The position numbers were made by a program, and so were the translations under genes. DNA of 64,000 nt from Xenorhabdus ishibashii (GTDB lineage: Bacteria > Pseudomonadota > Gammaproteobacteria > Enterobacterales > Enterobacteriaceae): assembly GCF_002632755.1 (NCBI RefSeq), contig NZ_NJAK01000001.1:1054001-1118000 (forward strand). Reading direction: 5' to 3'. Below are positions 1 to 9,790 of the stretch, piece after piece (position 1 is the stretch's first letter; each line of letters begins with the position of its first letter). Under the pieces are notes generated by a model that was not told the origin of the DNA, made no database searches, and saw only the letters and a program-made list of their open reading frames with translations.

Positions 1-1294
1 GACCGAACGCAGGCCCTTCGCGACGGTGTTTATCATTAGTGGATTGGCCACCAACAAGTTTGTACTGTACTCGTCCGGGACGGGTCAGATAAGGAATAGT
101 CGCAGTATTAACCTGAAACTCTTGTACACTACCGTCTTGCTCTTCGACTCTGACGTCCAATGTTCCTACTACTGCATCACTAAGATCCTGAATACGGAAT
201 GGACCAGAAGCGACCTGAGTTTCATACAGCACTCTCCCCTGTTGTCTGACTGTCACCTTGGCATTAGTCCGTGCTACACCTGTGACTTCAGGCGCATATC
301 CACGTAAATTCGGTGGTAACATATTTTCATCAGTCACTAAACTGACACCCGTATAGCGGAAACTATCGAAGATGCTGGAATTGAGGTAATCCTCACCCAA
401 TGTCAATTTCGCTTCCAGACGAGGGATAGCACGATATACATAGTAACGACTCCAATCCCAATCACGCTTTCTTCCCTCAGAATTCCCCCATTTATCACCA
501 TCCTGGCTTTTGAAATGGTTATATCTGGCCTGCCAGTCTGCCCGAAAACGCCACTCCCCGACATTCATTCCTGCTGTTCCAATAGCACTTATCTGCTGGT
601 TGCTACTACCGTGAACAGGTTTAGAGGTTTGTGCGTTAACGTTATAATCAAACAGTAGTCCGGGTATCCCATTATCCCAACGAGCAGGGGGGTCCCAATC
701 GGGTAAGTCATATTCCAGATAAATTTTGGGTATGATCAAATAAAGCGTATAAGTGGCGAGATCACCTCTGGCTGACATACCAGGCAACGAATTAAAATCA
801 AGGCATTTCCCCTCATTCTGCCAGACTAATTTTTCTATCCAGTTTTGTTTCAGGGCGATTTGTTTCACCAATTCAGGAGATATACAGGCTTCACTACCTT
901 TTGGCTCATCAGTCGGTGCAATAAAATCGATAGAATAGGTATCCGAAAGTTCATGCTGATTCATCCGAACACTCATCATATAATTCCCCGGCATGATATA
1001 ACCTGCACGGGCAAATTTATCCAAATCAATATTGGCACGTTCACTGATATCTAATGCACCAATATTGAATTCAACTGATGATCTGGAATGAGCAACCTGA
1101 ACGCCAGACAATGCAAACAGTATAAGAGAAAAAAGAGGATTAATTCCGAATAGTAGGTGCTCCTTTTTTATTTTATTAGTTACTCTTTTTTGATTAATCA
1201 CATTATCTCTATTACTGTTTGTCTTTTTATTACTGATTACTTTTCTATTATCAAATAAAAAACCATGATTCATAGAATCTGAAAACAAAGCCAT
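1..1294 (-). CDS. Fimbrial outer-membrane usher (FimD/MrpC family), 3' end outside window
   Basis: The frame is open from the ATG at 1294 to the window edge (431 codons), so only the N-terminal half or so of an usher (usually 800-870 residues) is visible. Ushers are outer-membrane beta-barrels that receive chaperone-pilin complexes and extrude the fimbria. After a long basic leader and a hydrophobic stretch near residues 49-68 comes the usher N-terminal domain with the typical VEFNIGALDIS start of mature ushers. Strands of the barrel follow, including a YRYTGVS-like region (here FDSFRYTGVSL), then NLRGYAPEVTGVA and NAKVTVRQQG, which are hallmark usher motifs. Other Met codons occur early, but only the full frame retains the signal-anchor region; FimD also has such a long leader. 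It lies 477 bp downstream of the pilin gene on the same strand. Family assignment is firm; which fimbrial type is inference. Confidence 0.93.
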   Translation of the reverse strand, partial: MALFSDSMNHGFLFDNRKVISNKKTNSNRDNVINQKRVTNKIKKEHLLFGINPLFSLILFALSGVQVAHSRSSVEFNIGALDISERANIDLDKFARAGYIMPGNYMMSVRMNQHELSDTYSIDFIAPTDEPKGSEACISPELVKQIALKQNWIEKLVWQNEGKCLDFNSLPGMSARGDLATYTLYLIIPKIYLEYDLPDWDPPARWDNGIPGLLFDYNVNAQTSKPVHGSSNQQISAIGTAGMNVGEWRFRADWQARYNHFKSQDGDKWGNSEGRKRDWDWSRYYVYRAIPRLEAKLTLGEDYLNSSIFDSFRYTGVSLVTDENMLPPNLRGYAPEVTGVARTNAKVTVRQQGRVLYETQVASGPFRIQDLSDAVVGTLDVRVEEQDGSVQEFQVNTATIPYLTRPGRVQYKLVGGQSTNDKHRREGPAFG

Positions 1295-1317
1295 AGCACC
1301 CTCTGAACAATGAATCG

Positions 1318-1506
1318 TTAATCATCCAGTTTGAAATTAGCCGCTGTCAGACATAACCAAGTCTGTAAGCGTACAGGAGTTCTTACCTCATACATGGCGT
1401 CATTAAAGTTCATCGATCTAAATTGAGGAGCCTGACCGATACTGAAGTTGCAGAGATAGCCACATGTCCTGCCTAGCCGTAATATGTTACGTTCTCTGTT
1501 TATATT
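1318..1506 (-). other. Open stretch between pilin and usher, possible gene remnant
   Basis: A 62-codon open frame ends with TAA 23 nt before the usher ATG. It has no ATG until codon 32 (1413), where a 31-codon reading starts MNFNDAMYEVRTP and ends in NFKLDD. Composition looks protein-like, yet there is no good start or ribosome-binding site at its left end. It may be the tail of a lost fimbrial gene, since related mrp operons carry a second pilin-like gene (mrpB) at this position. I do not recognise the sequence. Confidence 0.25.
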
Positions 1507-1692
1507 TCACTGATTAAATAAATAAAAAAAGGGTATTTCAGTTTACCACTATAGGGATCATTTTGTTAATGACACAATCTGTTTACTCAATCATGAATAA
1601 TATTGATTTACATCAATAAAATAGATCTTGTTACAGAATATTGTAGTCATACCTTACTTACACGTTATATCCCAGAAATACCCTAAATATAT

Positions 1693-1736
1693 TATCAGGA
1701 AAGTCAAGATTAACAATTAAAGTGAATTTCCTGATA
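1693..1736 (-). terminator. Hairpin downstream of the pilin gene
   Basis: A perfect 10-bp inverted repeat (TATCAGGAAA at 1693-1702 and TTTCCTGATA at 1727-1736) lies 36 nt after the pilin stop codon. No strong T-run follows. In fimbrial operons such a hairpin between major pilin and usher typically causes partial termination or 3' end protection, so pilin mRNA exceeds usher mRNA; that role is inferred here. Confidence 0.5.
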
Positions 1737-1771
1737 TTCAAGCAATAAAAATTATCAGATAGCTTGTAATA

Positions 1772-2311
1772 TTATAGGTAGTTTAAAGTAAAGTTTGCGA
1801 TAGCAGTGAAATCACCAGGTTTCACTTCTCCAGTGCCTTTACCGTCTTCCCCTACTACTGTCAAACCTTTCAGATGTGCCGCGAAGTTCAGATCGTTGTT
1901 GCCATCATGCAGAGACATTGCGTCTGATTCTGTCCCCAAAGGAATCACTTTGTTTCCGTGGTTAGTGATTGCGATTGCTGCACCTTGTGCTGTACCTTCG
2001 ATAGCCAGTAAACCTTTCTCACTCGCTTCTGCGCCAGTAAAGGTGGTTTTCACGCTTTTTTGAGTCTCAGTAGTACAACCTTCTAATTCAATTTTGAAAG
2101 ATTTGGAAGCTGAGCGGCCGCCATCTTTCAGAACGTGACTGGAAACAGCGCCCAGATCAACTTCAACATTGGTGTTTTTGATTGAGCAAGGCGCATCAAT
2201 GATAGAACCTCTGAATTTAACTGTACCACTACCTTGATTAGTCGCACTTGCCGCACCAGCAGCTAAAGCCACACCAAAACCTACAACCATCGCTAATTTG
2301 TTCAGTTTCAT
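1772..2311 (-). CDS. Major fimbrial subunit (MrpA/MrxA-like type 1 pilin)
   Basis: This 179-residue secreted protein is a chaperone-usher pilin. A Sec signal peptide (MKLNKLAMVV to AASA, about 23 residues) precedes the mature part. The pilin fold is indicated by GSIIDAPCSI near the N-terminus, a second cysteine in ELEGCTTE forming the conserved disulphide, and a C-terminal FTLNYL strand of the chaperone-binding type. The ATG at 2311 was chosen over an upstream in-frame start because the signal peptide begins there and AAGGAAT precedes it. It heads the operon that continues into the usher. Xenorhabdus MrxA and Proteus MrpA are, from memory, the closest known relatives. Expression may depend on the long AT-rich upstream region. 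Confidence 0.9.
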   Translation of the reverse strand: MKLNKLAMVVGFGVALAAGAASATNQGSGTVKFRGSIIDAPCSIKNTNVEVDLGAVSSHVLKDGGRSASKSFKIELEGCTTETQKSVKTTFTGAEASEKGLLAIEGTAQGAAIAITNHGNKVIPLGTESDAMSLHDGNNDLNFAAHLKGLTVVGEDGKGTGEVKPGDFTAIANFTLNYL

Positions 2312-2970
2312 AATTTTACTTATTCCTTTAATCGAAAAATAGATATTAATAACCAAAAGGAAGCCGAAGCACAGAAATTAATTTCTGACACTTAGGCAAA
2401 TGATTATTTAGTTTTTTGACATGGATCATAATCTGTCAAAATAAACCAAACCGGCAATATCATTCTACATAATAAACCTTAAGTCAAATTTCAGATAATA
2501 AAACTACTTATGCTCCTTAACGTCATATGAAATATGAGTTTTTGCAAAAAAGTACGCATAACGAGTAGTATATATTACTAATTATCTCTCAATTTTGGGT
2601 TATTCCCCTGAGTTATATCGAGCAATGTTTAGTAATTCAGCATCTTAATTGGCGTTGTTTTATTGCTCTATTTTATCTACCTGAAAGGAAGGTTCATTTT
2701 ATTATCCTGATATAATCATAACATTTAGTTTTTATTATCATGATTATCTGGAAAGTTAAGATAAAAACAGAATATTTATCCAATAAATATGATTAACAAG
2801 CTAATTATTAATTGAAAATATTTCTTAAAAATACTGTTTAAATTATATTAAGATTATTATCTTTTTATTCATTTTCTAATCAAATTAGAAAATAGAAAAC
2901 ACCTATTAAATAAACGACTAAAGCCTATTCTTAATAATAGGCATAAATTGACATATAATTTATAAACAAA
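2312..2970. other. AT-rich intergenic region upstream of the pilin gene
   Basis: About 660 bp without a gene separates the pilin start from the deoD terminator. It holds three inverted repeats: TTTGACA/TGTCAAA at 2415-2440, a 10-bp AT-rich stem at 2871-2893 and a 7-bp stem GCCTATT/AATAGGC at 2923-2942. The first is placed about 105 nt before the pilin ATG and could be an operator. No recombinase gene and no long flanking repeats of an invertible switch were seen. The pilin promoter must lie here but I could not fix its hexamers. Confidence 0.4.
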
Positions 2971-2998
2971 AAGCCCTTTCCAATGACGGAAAGGGCTT
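2971..2998 (-). terminator. Intrinsic terminator of the deo operon
   Basis: An 11-bp perfect stem (AAGCCCTTTCC / GGAAAGGGCTT, loop of 4-6 nt) begins 40 nt past the deoD stop and runs into a T-rich stretch on the minus strand. It also has a T-run on the plus strand. Confidence 0.9.
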
Positions 2999-3037
2999 GT
3001 GATTTTTTAATCAAACGCGTAAATTATTTACAATTTT

Positions 3038-3754
3038 TTAATTATCGCCCAGCAAAATGGATTCAAGCGCAATCTCGATCATGTCATTAAATGTATTCTG
3101 CCGCTCTTCCGCGGTGGTTTGTTCACCAGTACGGATATGATCAGACACAGTACAAATCGCCAACGCTTTTGCCCCAAATTCAGCAGCAACACCGTAAATA
3201 CCCGCGGCTTCCATTTCAACCCCCAGGATGCCATATTTTTCCATTACGTCGAACATTTGAGGATCTGGTGTATAAAACAGATCCGCAGAGAAGATATTAC
3301 CGACACGCGTATTGATATTCTTCGCCTTCGCTGCATCCACTGCATGACGAACCAGATCAAAGTCAGCAATCGCTGCGAAATCGTGATCTTTAAAACGCAG
3401 GCGGTTTACTTTGGAATCAGTACATGCACCCATACCGATCACAACATCACGGATCTTAACGTCTTTGCTGACCGCACCACAGGAACCAATACGGATGATT
3501 TTTTTGACACCAAATTCCGTGATCAGCTCTTTGGCGTAGATAGAGCAAGATGGGATACCCATTCCATGGCCCATAACAGAGATGCGGCGGCCTTTGTAAG
3601 TACCGGTGAAACCCAGCATACCGCGGACATTGTTAACCTGACGGGCATCTTCCAAGAAAGTTTCTGCAATGTATTTTGCACGCAGTGGGTCACCTGGCAT
3701 CAAAACAACATCAGCAAAATCGCCCATCTCAGCATTAATATGTGGGGTGGCCAT
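3038..3754 (-). CDS. deoD: Purine-nucleoside phosphorylase DeoD
   Basis: This 238-residue enzyme splits purine (deoxy)nucleosides with phosphate to the free base and (deoxy)ribose 1-phosphate. It is a cytoplasmic hexamer of the PNP/UDP family. Visible landmarks are His5, the phosphate-binding [10 protein letters not shown] segment (Gly21, Arg25), RIGSCGAV, the nucleoside-binding GVEMEAAG and the [10 protein letters not shown] loop carrying the catalytic Asp. Length matches E. coli DeoD (239). It is the last gene of nupC-deoCABD, 73 bp after deoB, with a small GGAGAC/GTCTCC hairpin at 3802-3819 in the gap, and is followed by a strong terminator. Confidence 0.98.
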   Translation of the reverse strand: MATPHINAEMGDFADVVLMPGDPLRAKYIAETFLEDARQVNNVRGMLGFTGTYKGRRISVMGHGMGIPSCSIYAKELITEFGVKKIIRIGSCGAVSKDVKIRDVVIGMGACTDSKVNRLRFKDHDFAAIADFDLVRHAVDAAKAKNINTRVGNIFSADLFYTPDPQMFDVMEKYGILGVEMEAAGIYGVAAEFGAKALAICTVSDHIRTGEQTTAEERQNTFNDMIEIALESILLGDN

Positions 3755-3827
3755 AATTTTATTTCCTTGTTTTTATTACGTATCAAAATAGATGAAAATG
3801 GGGAGACGCTGAGGTCTCCACCAAAAA

Positions 3828-5051
3828 TTAAAACATCGCTTTACCGTAATCCATTGGTGTCAGATCGAAGTATTTTGCTACTGTCTGCCCCATGTCGGCG
3901 AATGTTTCACGATGTCCTAGTGAACCTGGCTTAACTTTTTGGCCGTAAACCAGAACCGGAACATGTTCACGTGTGTGATCTGTTCCCGCCCAAGTCGGGT
4001 CACAACCATGGTCAGCGGTTAAAATCAGAATGTCATCTTCTTTAACTAATTTCAGCATTTCAGGTAAACGACGATCGAACAACTCCAGCGCTGCCGCGTA
4101 ACCGGCAACATCACGGCGGTGACCGTAGGAAGAGTCAAAATCAACAAAATTGGTAAATACGATGGTGTTATCTCCCGCTTGCTCCATTTCAATCAGCGAA
4201 GCATCAAACAGGGCATCAATTCCTGTCGCCTTGACTTTTTTGGTGATCCCGACATTTGCGTAAATATCTGCAATTTTGCCAATGGAAACCACTTCCCCCT
4301 TCTTTTCATCAACCAATTTTTTCAGGACAGTTGGGGCGGGTGGCTCAACGGCCAAATCATGACGATTGCCAGTACGCTGGAAATTGCCGGCTTTATCACC
4401 CACAAATGGACGGGCAATAACACGACCAATGTTATATTCGCCAATATTCAACTCTTCACGAGCAATTTCACACAGCTCGTACAGACGATCCAAGCCAAAT
4501 GTCTCTTCATGGCAAGCAATCTGGAAAACAGAATCCGCAGAGGTATAGAAAATCGGTTTACCGGTTTTCATATGCTCTTCACCCAACTTGTCCAAAATCA
4601 CGGTACCGGAAGAGTGACAGTTACCCAGATACCCCGGCAGATTTGCCCGTTCAACCAGTTTATCCAGCAATTCCTGTGGGAAGCTGTTTTCTTCGTCACG
4701 GAAATAACCCCAGTCAAACAGCACCGGAACGCCTGCAATTTCCCAGTGTCCTGACGGCGTGTCTTTACCAGAAGAAAGTTCACTCGCGTAACCATAAGCA
4801 CCGATAATTTCGGCATCTTTATCCAGGCCAATTGGGAACGTTCCGCAAGACTCTTCCGCTGCCTTACCCAATCCCAAACGGCTCAGGTTTGGCAAGTGTA
4901 GCTGCCCCTTACGGCCAATATCAGCCTCACCAAGGGCACAACGTTCTGCAATATGACCCAAAGTGTTAGATCCCTCGTCACCAAACTTTTCAGCATCAGC
5001 CGTTGCACCGATACCAAAGGAATCCAATACCATGATAAATGTACGTTTCAT
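3828..5051 (-). CDS. deoB: Phosphopentomutase DeoB
   Basis: The 407-residue product interconverts (deoxy)ribose 1-phosphate and 5-phosphate, linking nucleoside phosphorolysis to DeoC. It belongs to the alkaline-phosphatase superfamily with two Mn ions; metal ligands are visible in MVLDSFGIG near the N-terminus and in the C-terminal TADHGCDP and DHTREH segments. A TTG six codons upstream would add MTQENI, but the AGGAGA ribosome-binding site lies inside that extension, so the ATG at 5051 was chosen. This gives the same length as E. coli DeoB. It lies between deoA and deoD in the deo operon. Confidence 0.98.
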   Translation of the reverse strand: MKRTFIMVLDSFGIGATADAEKFGDEGSNTLGHIAERCALGEADIGRKGQLHLPNLSRLGLGKAAEESCGTFPIGLDKDAEIIGAYGYASELSSGKDTPSGHWEIAGVPVLFDWGYFRDEENSFPQELLDKLVERANLPGYLGNCHSSGTVILDKLGEEHMKTGKPIFYTSADSVFQIACHEETFGLDRLYELCEIAREELNIGEYNIGRVIARPFVGDKAGNFQRTGNRHDLAVEPPAPTVLKKLVDEKKGEVVSIGKIADIYANVGITKKVKATGIDALFDASLIEMEQAGDNTIVFTNFVDFDSSYGHRRDVAGYAAALELFDRRLPEMLKLVKEDDILILTADHGCDPTWAGTDHTREHVPVLVYGQKVKPGSLGHRETFADMGQTVAKYFDLTPMDYGKAMF

Positions 5052-5128
5052 AATGTTCTCCTGCGTCAATTCACGCTATCAATGCGGAAACTGCCAGCTA
5101 TTAAAATCAATTTAAATGCTTGTATGAT

Positions 5129-6484
5129 TTATCCACGGATATAACGATAAACCATAGGTGTGGTGGCTTGTGTCTCGCTTTCCTTAAAAACAAGCGCCTT
5201 ACGTACTGCTTCTGCGGCTTCATGCCAGGCACTCTCGCTATTGGCATGAACGATTGCTAAGGGAGTATCCGCGTTCACTTTTGTGCCCAGCGCAACGATA
5301 TCACTCAGCCCCACACTGTAATTAATCGGATCTGTCGCCTTACGACGTCCTCCGCCCAATGCAACAACAGACATGCCTAAGGCTCTGGTATCCATTTCTG
5401 CAACGATGCAATTTTTTCCCGCTAATATCTGTTCAGACAATACTTCTCCAGCCAATACTGGCCTGACGAATTCCGCAGTCGGGAGGTAGCGGGGATAATT
5501 TTCGACAAAATCAGTCGGCCCTTTCTGCGCTGCCACCATACGACCAAATGTTTCCGCCGCCCGTCCACTGTCCAGTGCTGCCTGTAGCTTACGGTATGCA
5601 TCGTCACGACCGATAGCCAAATTACCTGAAACCAGCATCTCAGCAGATAGTGCCATAGTAACTTCAAATAACCGAGGGTTACGGTATTCTCCCGTCAAGA
5701 ATTGAACGGCTTCACGCACTTCCAAAGCATTACCCGCGCTGGATGCCAAAACTTGATTCATATCCGTCAATAGTGCCGTGGTTTTACAACCTGCACCATT
5801 AGCGACTTTAACGATAGCTTCTGCCAGTTGTTCCGACTGTTCGTAGGTTGGCATAAATGCCCCGGAACCCACTTTCACATCCATGACCAAAGCATCCAGT
5901 CCTTCGGCCAGTTTTTTACCCAAGATGGAGGCAGTGATCAAAGGAATAGAATCAACAGTTGCCGTAATATCACGTGTCGCATAAAAACGTTTATCCGCAG
6001 GTGCCAGCAAATTTGTTTGCCCGATAATGGCAATACCTACGTCGCGAATAATATCGCGGAAACGGTGCTCATCAGGGAAAATATCAAAGTCGGGAATGGA
6101 TCCTAATTTATCCAGCGTTCCTCCGGTATGCCCCAAGCCACGTCCCGATATCATCGGCACATATCCCCCACAAGCCGCCACCATTGGGCCAAGTATCAGG
6201 GAAGTGACATCTCCCACACCGCCCGTCGAATGTTTATCGACAATCGGTCCGGGTAAATTTAATTTTTTCCAATCTAAAACAGTTCCAGAATCACGCATCG
6301 CTAATGTCAGTGCGACACGCTCCGCCATCGTCATATCATGGAAATAGATAGTCATTGCCAGTGCAGCAATCTGCCCTTCGGAAACCGTATTATCGCGGAT
6401 ACCGTTAATAAAGAAGCGGATCTCTTCTTCATTCAATGGATGACCATCACGTTTTTTGCGGATAATTTCCTGTGCCAGAAACAA
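5129..6484 (-). CDS. deoA: Thymidine phosphorylase DeoA (TTG start)
   Basis: The enzyme converts thymidine and phosphate to thymine and deoxyribose 1-phosphate in the cytoplasm. Motifs include the glycosyl-transferase family 3 phosphate site [24 protein letters not shown] and [12 protein letters not shown]. At 451 residues it is about 11 longer than E. coli DeoA (440), with extra residues around 340-355 ([12 protein letters not shown]). Translation starts at TTG, preceded by GGGAGG at 5 nt; E. coli deoA also uses TTG. It follows deoC by 84 bp; that gap contains a GCACAC/GTGTGC hairpin (6528-6550), suggesting processing or pausing between cistrons. Confidence 0.97.
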   Translation of the reverse strand: MFLAQEIIRKKRDGHPLNEEEIRFFINGIRDNTVSEGQIAALAMTIYFHDMTMAERVALTLAMRDSGTVLDWKKLNLPGPIVDKHSTGGVGDVTSLILGPMVAACGGYVPMISGRGLGHTGGTLDKLGSIPDFDIFPDEHRFRDIIRDVGIAIIGQTNLLAPADKRFYATRDITATVDSIPLITASILGKKLAEGLDALVMDVKVGSGAFMPTYEQSEQLAEAIVKVANGAGCKTTALLTDMNQVLASSAGNALEVREAVQFLTGEYRNPRLFEVTMALSAEMLVSGNLAIGRDDAYRKLQAALDSGRAAETFGRMVAAQKGPTDFVENYPRYLPTAEFVRPVLAGEVLSEQILAGKNCIVAEMDTRALGMSVVALGGGRRKATDPINYSVGLSDIVALGTKVNADTPLAIVHANSESAWHEAAEAVRKALVFKESETQATTPMVYRYIRG

Positions 6485-6568
6485 AGCTACCTCCCAATCA
6501 TGATTATCTGAAAAGAATGGCAGTAACGCACACTATCTTAACGTGTGTGCAATCAGTCATTATTGATC

Positions 6569-7348
6569 TCAATAACCACTACTCTGCTTTTGGTTCTGAT
6601 GTCCAAGCGTAGTCAGCAAACTCCCCAACAAACTGGAAGCTCCGAAACGGAAATGACGGGAATCAACCCATCTGTCTCCCATAATACGTTCTGCCAACGC
6701 CAAATATTGTGCCGCTTCTTCGCTAGTGCGCACACCGCCTGCCGGTTTAAAGCCAACGCGATCTCCTGCGTCCATATCACGGATCACACTCAACATAATT
6801 TCGGCACTTTCCAGTGTTGCATTAACAGGAACCTTACCGGTTGAGGTTTTGATGAAATCCGCTCCAGCCTTAATTGAAATTTCCGATGCTTTACGAATCA
6901 AAGCTGCTTCTTTTAATTCACCCGTTTCAATAATGACTTTTAGCCAGACGCCTGATTCAGAACAGGCTGTTTTACAGGCTTTTACCAAGTCAAAACCAAT
7001 CTGCTCATTACCCGCCATCAAAGCGCGATAAGGGAAAACAACATCCACTTCATCAGCACCATAAGCTATGGCAGCACGAGTTTCAGCCAGTGCAATGTCG
7101 ATATCATCATTGCCATGTGGGAAATTAGTCACCGTGGCAATGCGAATATCAGGAGTTCCTTGCTCGCGCAATACCTTACGTGCCACAGGGATAAAACGTG
7201 GGTAGATACAGATAGCTGCCGTATGTCCGGCTGGACTGTTTGCCTGACGACAAAGTGCAGTCACTTTCTCATCTGTATCATCATCATTAAGTGTAGTTAA
7301 ATCCATCAAACCCAGCGCACGCTGAGCGGCGGCAGTTAAATCGGTCAT
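6569..7348 (-). CDS. deoC: Deoxyribose-phosphate aldolase DeoC
   Basis: The 259-residue class I aldolase cleaves 2-deoxyribose 5-phosphate to glyceraldehyde 3-phosphate and acetaldehyde. The Schiff-base Lys167 sits in FIKTSTGK, the activating Lys201 in VGFKPAGG and Asp102 in GADEVDVVF, all at the same numbers as in E. coli. The ATG at 7348 with GGAGAG just upstream was preferred to an extension of 14 codons that has no counterpart in the family. It is the first metabolic gene after the transporter nupC, separated from it by a terminator-like hairpin, so its level may be set by read-through or by its own promoter. Confidence 0.98.
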   Translation of the reverse strand: MTDLTAAAQRALGLMDLTTLNDDDTDEKVTALCRQANSPAGHTAAICIYPRFIPVARKVLREQGTPDIRIATVTNFPHGNDDIDIALAETRAAIAYGADEVDVVFPYRALMAGNEQIGFDLVKACKTACSESGVWLKVIIETGELKEAALIRKASEISIKAGADFIKTSTGKVPVNATLESAEIMLSVIRDMDAGDRVGFKPAGGVRTSEEAAQYLALAERIMGDRWVDSRHFRFGASSLLGSLLTTLGHQNQKQSSGY

Positions 7349-7406
7349 AAAACTCTCCAACGGTATTATTATCGTCACTGAATCAGACAACAGACTTAAA
7401 ACAAAA

Positions 7407-7428
7407 GCAGGTGAGAAATCTCACCTGC
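7407..7428 (-). terminator. Terminator-like hairpin between nupC and deoC
   Basis: A perfect 10-bp stem (GCAGGTGAGA / TCTCACCTGC, 2-nt loop) lies 29 nt after nupC, followed on the minus strand by TTTTGTTTT. It would end or attenuate nupC transcripts before deoC. Confidence 0.75.
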
Positions 7429-7456
7429 ATTCAATTTGATATAGATTTCCTGCGTC

Positions 7457-8734
7457 TTACAACGAGAGGAAGAATCCGGCAATTGTTGCACTCATCAAGT
7501 TAGAGAGTGAACCTGCCAATACAGCTTTCAAGCCGAAACGGGCAATGTCACCGCGACGGTTTGGTGCCATACCACCTAAGCCGCCCAACAGGATCGCGAC
7601 AGAAGACAAGTTAGCAAAGCCACAAAGGGCAAAAGAGATAATTGCCTTAGTATGGTCAGAAAGCACCTGTAGACCTGCGGCCTGAACAACATCATCCGCT
7701 TTCAGGTATTCACCAAAGTTCATAAATGCCACGAACTCGTTGACCACTAATTTCTGCCCGATAAAAGAGCCTGCAATTGTTGCTTCATTCCATGGAACAC
7801 CGATCAGGTAGGCGATTGGTGCAAAGACCCAACCCAAAATCAGTTCCATCGATAATTGAGGATAATCGAACCAGCCGCCAATACCACCTAAGATACCGTT
7901 CAGCAACGCAATCAATGCGGTGAATGCCAACAGCATTGCACCAACATTCAAGGCTAACTGCATACCCGATGCCGCCCCCGATGCCGCAGCATCAATTACG
8001 TTTGCCGGGCGCTCTTCTGCGGCAACCAACGACATGGCATCAGCCGTATCATGGGTTTTTTCTGTTTCTGGCACGATCAATTTCGCAAACAGCAAACCAC
8101 CTGGTGCAGCCATAAATGAAGCTGCGATCAGGTATTCCAATGGAACGCCCATGGATGCATAGCCTGCCAGAACTGAACCCGCAACTGAAGCTAAACCGCC
8201 ACACATAACGGCAAACAACTCAGACTGTGTCATGGTCGAAATATATGGGCGTACAACCAGAGGAGCCTCAGTTTGACCTACGAAAATATTCGCAGTCGCA
8301 GACAAAGATTCAGTTCGTGATGTTCCCAATATTTTCTGCAATCCACCACCTAATATTTTGATGATAATCTGCATAATGCCCATGTAATACAGCACCGCAA
8401 TAAGTGATGAGAAGAAAACAATCACGGGCAGAACACGCAGGGCAAAGATAAAGCCACCACCACCAAACAATTCAAACATTTTGTCGGAAACCAGTCCGCC
8501 AAAAATAAAATCTGTCCCTTTTTGGCCATATCCAATCACATTGGAAACACCTGCTGACATTCCTTCCAGAATGTCTTTACCGGCTGGTACGTAAAGTACA
8601 AATGCCCCAACAGCAACCTGAATCAGAAAGGCGCCCAGGACAGTGCGGATTTTAATAGCTCGATAATTACTGGAAAAAAGTACTGCGATAAAAACCAGCA
8701 CTACCATCCCGATCAGGCTCATAAGGAGTTGCAT
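7457..8734 (-). CDS. nupC: Concentrative nucleoside transporter (CNT family)
   Basis: This 425-residue inner-membrane protein belongs to the CNT family of Na+- or H+-coupled nucleoside symporters. It has many hydrophobic segments, an N-terminal NupC domain (about residues 10-85), a gate domain and a C-terminal core. Signature stretches include GQTEAPLVV, where substrate and ion ligands lie, NEFVAFMNF and CGFANLSS. The sequence resembles Vibrio cholerae CNT and E. coli NupX more than classical NupC, so the symbol is by family. As the first gene of the cluster it supplies nucleosides to the deo enzymes. In E. coli the deo operon has no transporter at its head. Confidence 0.9.
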   Translation of the reverse strand: MQLLMSLIGMVVLVFIAVLFSSNYRAIKIRTVLGAFLIQVAVGAFVLYVPAGKDILEGMSAGVSNVIGYGQKGTDFIFGGLVSDKMFELFGGGGFIFALRVLPVIVFFSSLIAVLYYMGIMQIIIKILGGGLQKILGTSRTESLSATANIFVGQTEAPLVVRPYISTMTQSELFAVMCGGLASVAGSVLAGYASMGVPLEYLIAASFMAAPGGLLFAKLIVPETEKTHDTADAMSLVAAEERPANVIDAAASGAASGMQLALNVGAMLLAFTALIALLNGILGGIGGWFDYPQLSMELILGWVFAPIAYLIGVPWNEATIAGSFIGQKLVVNEFVAFMNFGEYLKADDVVQAAGLQVLSDHTKAIISFALCGFANLSSVAILLGGLGGMAPNRRGDIARFGLKAVLAGSLSNLMSATIAGFFLSL

Positions 8735-8811
8735 TGGAAGAATCCCTGTTCACTGAATAAATAATAAGAAAATATGTCAGTTATTCGATAAGTTCCTACT
8801 GACATTGTGTG

Positions 8812-8860
8812 CGAGCCGATTATACCTAGGACTAAAAAGGAACAAGCAACTAACATCACA
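8812..8860 (-). promoter_or_regulatory. Promoter and CRP-like site of nupC-deo
   Basis: On the minus strand a perfect TATAAT (8819-8824) with an upstream GG lies about 85 nt before the nupC ATG. A TGTGA half-site plus a weaker partner (8845-8860) is centred about 41 bp before the predicted start point near 8812, the class II position for CRP activation. The -35 is poor, as expected for an activator-dependent promoter. CytR/CRP control is known for deo and nup genes in E. coli; here it is inferred. Confidence 0.45.
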
Positions 8861-9019
8861 AATTAATGCTACAAAAAGTAATATAAAAACTAAAAATGAG
8901 ATATTCATCACACAAAACCACCTAATTTCGATGGAATTAGATAATTTAACGGAGAAAAAGATGAAAAACGGGATAAATAGGCAAAGAATATAAATTAAGT
9001 ATTATTAATGTGTTATAAG

Positions 9020-9790
9020 TCAACGCAGTGCAAATAAGGTCAGACTATTTTGGTAAATTTGATTGGCGATTTCATCTGACGGCTCTCTTCGTAACTCACA
9101 CAATGCGGCGAAAACCTGTGCAACTCTTTCTGGCCGATTTGGCTGCCCCTGAAACCCTGATAACGGCATATCAGGCGCATCCGTTTCTAATACCAAAGAT
9201 GACAGGGGTAATTGTGAAATGGTGTTACGTGTCTTTTGCGCCCTGTCATAGGTAATTGTTCCGCCGACACCAATGTAAAACCCCAGGCGAATAAAAGCTT
9301 GAGCCTGGGATAAACTCCCCGCAAAACCATGAATAACCCCTGCTCGTGGTAACTTATGTATTCTCAATATTGCCGCTAATTGATCATGGCTTTTTCTGGA
9401 ATGGAGGATGACAGGTAGATCATATTGTTTAGCGCGTTTTAGCTGTGCTTCTAACATACTTTTCTGCTTTTCAAACTGCGGATCTGGCATATAAAGGTCA
9501 AGGCCAATTTCACCTACCGCTACGCATTTGGCCTCTTTTTTCTGTAGTTTTTGCTCCAACTCATCCAAGTGAACCTCTTGATGTTCAGCAATATAGAGTG
9601 GATGTAAACCAAATGCGGCATAAATTGGCGCATAAGCCTCAGCCAACGCAGAAACTCTCTGGAAGTTCATTTGACTTACTGTGGGGATAATAATTTTTTC
9701 CACGCCCACTTGTCTGGCTTGTTGCAGGCTTGCTATTTCATCACCAGTAAAAGGGGGAAAATCAAAATGGCAATGTGTATCAATAAACAT
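9020..9790 (-). CDS. yjjV: TatD-family metal-dependent hydrolase YjjV
   Basis: The 256-residue protein is a TatD-type TIM-barrel hydrolase/DNase. Metal ligands are seen in FIDTHCHFD at the N-terminus, GEIGLD (Glu), LHSRKS (His), IHGF (His) and ETDAPDM (Asp), with the family NRPE motif after it. Substrate in the cell is not established; related TatD proteins are nucleases. The ATG at 9790 is immediately next to the yjjU stop, so the two genes are co-transcribed and probably translationally coupled, as in E. coli. Confidence 0.94.
   Translation of the reverse strand: MFIDTHCHFDFPPFTGDEIASLQQARQVGVEKIIIPTVSQMNFQRVSALAEAYAPIYAAFGLHPLYIAEHQEVHLDELEQKLQKKEAKCVAVGEIGLDLYMPDPQFEKQKSMLEAQLKRAKQYDLPVILHSRKSHDQLAAILRIHKLPRAGVIHGFAGSLSQAQAFIRLGFYIGVGGTITYDRAQKTRNTISQLPLSSLVLETDAPDMPLSGFQGQPNRPERVAQVFAALCELRREPSDEIANQIYQNSLTLFALR

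Noticed and set aside
2312..2970. Possible invertible fimbrial promoter
   Set aside because: Only short inverted repeats were found and no recombinase gene is visible; nothing supports phase inversion here.
3119..3934. 271-codon frame opposite deoD
   Set aside because: Antisense to a highly conserved gene, without a ribosome-binding site; an artefact of codon composition.
8805..8993. Plus-strand 62-codon frame upstream of nupC
   Set aside because: Lys/Asn/Ile-rich, overlaps the nupC promoter and CRP-like site, lacks a clear ribosome-binding site.
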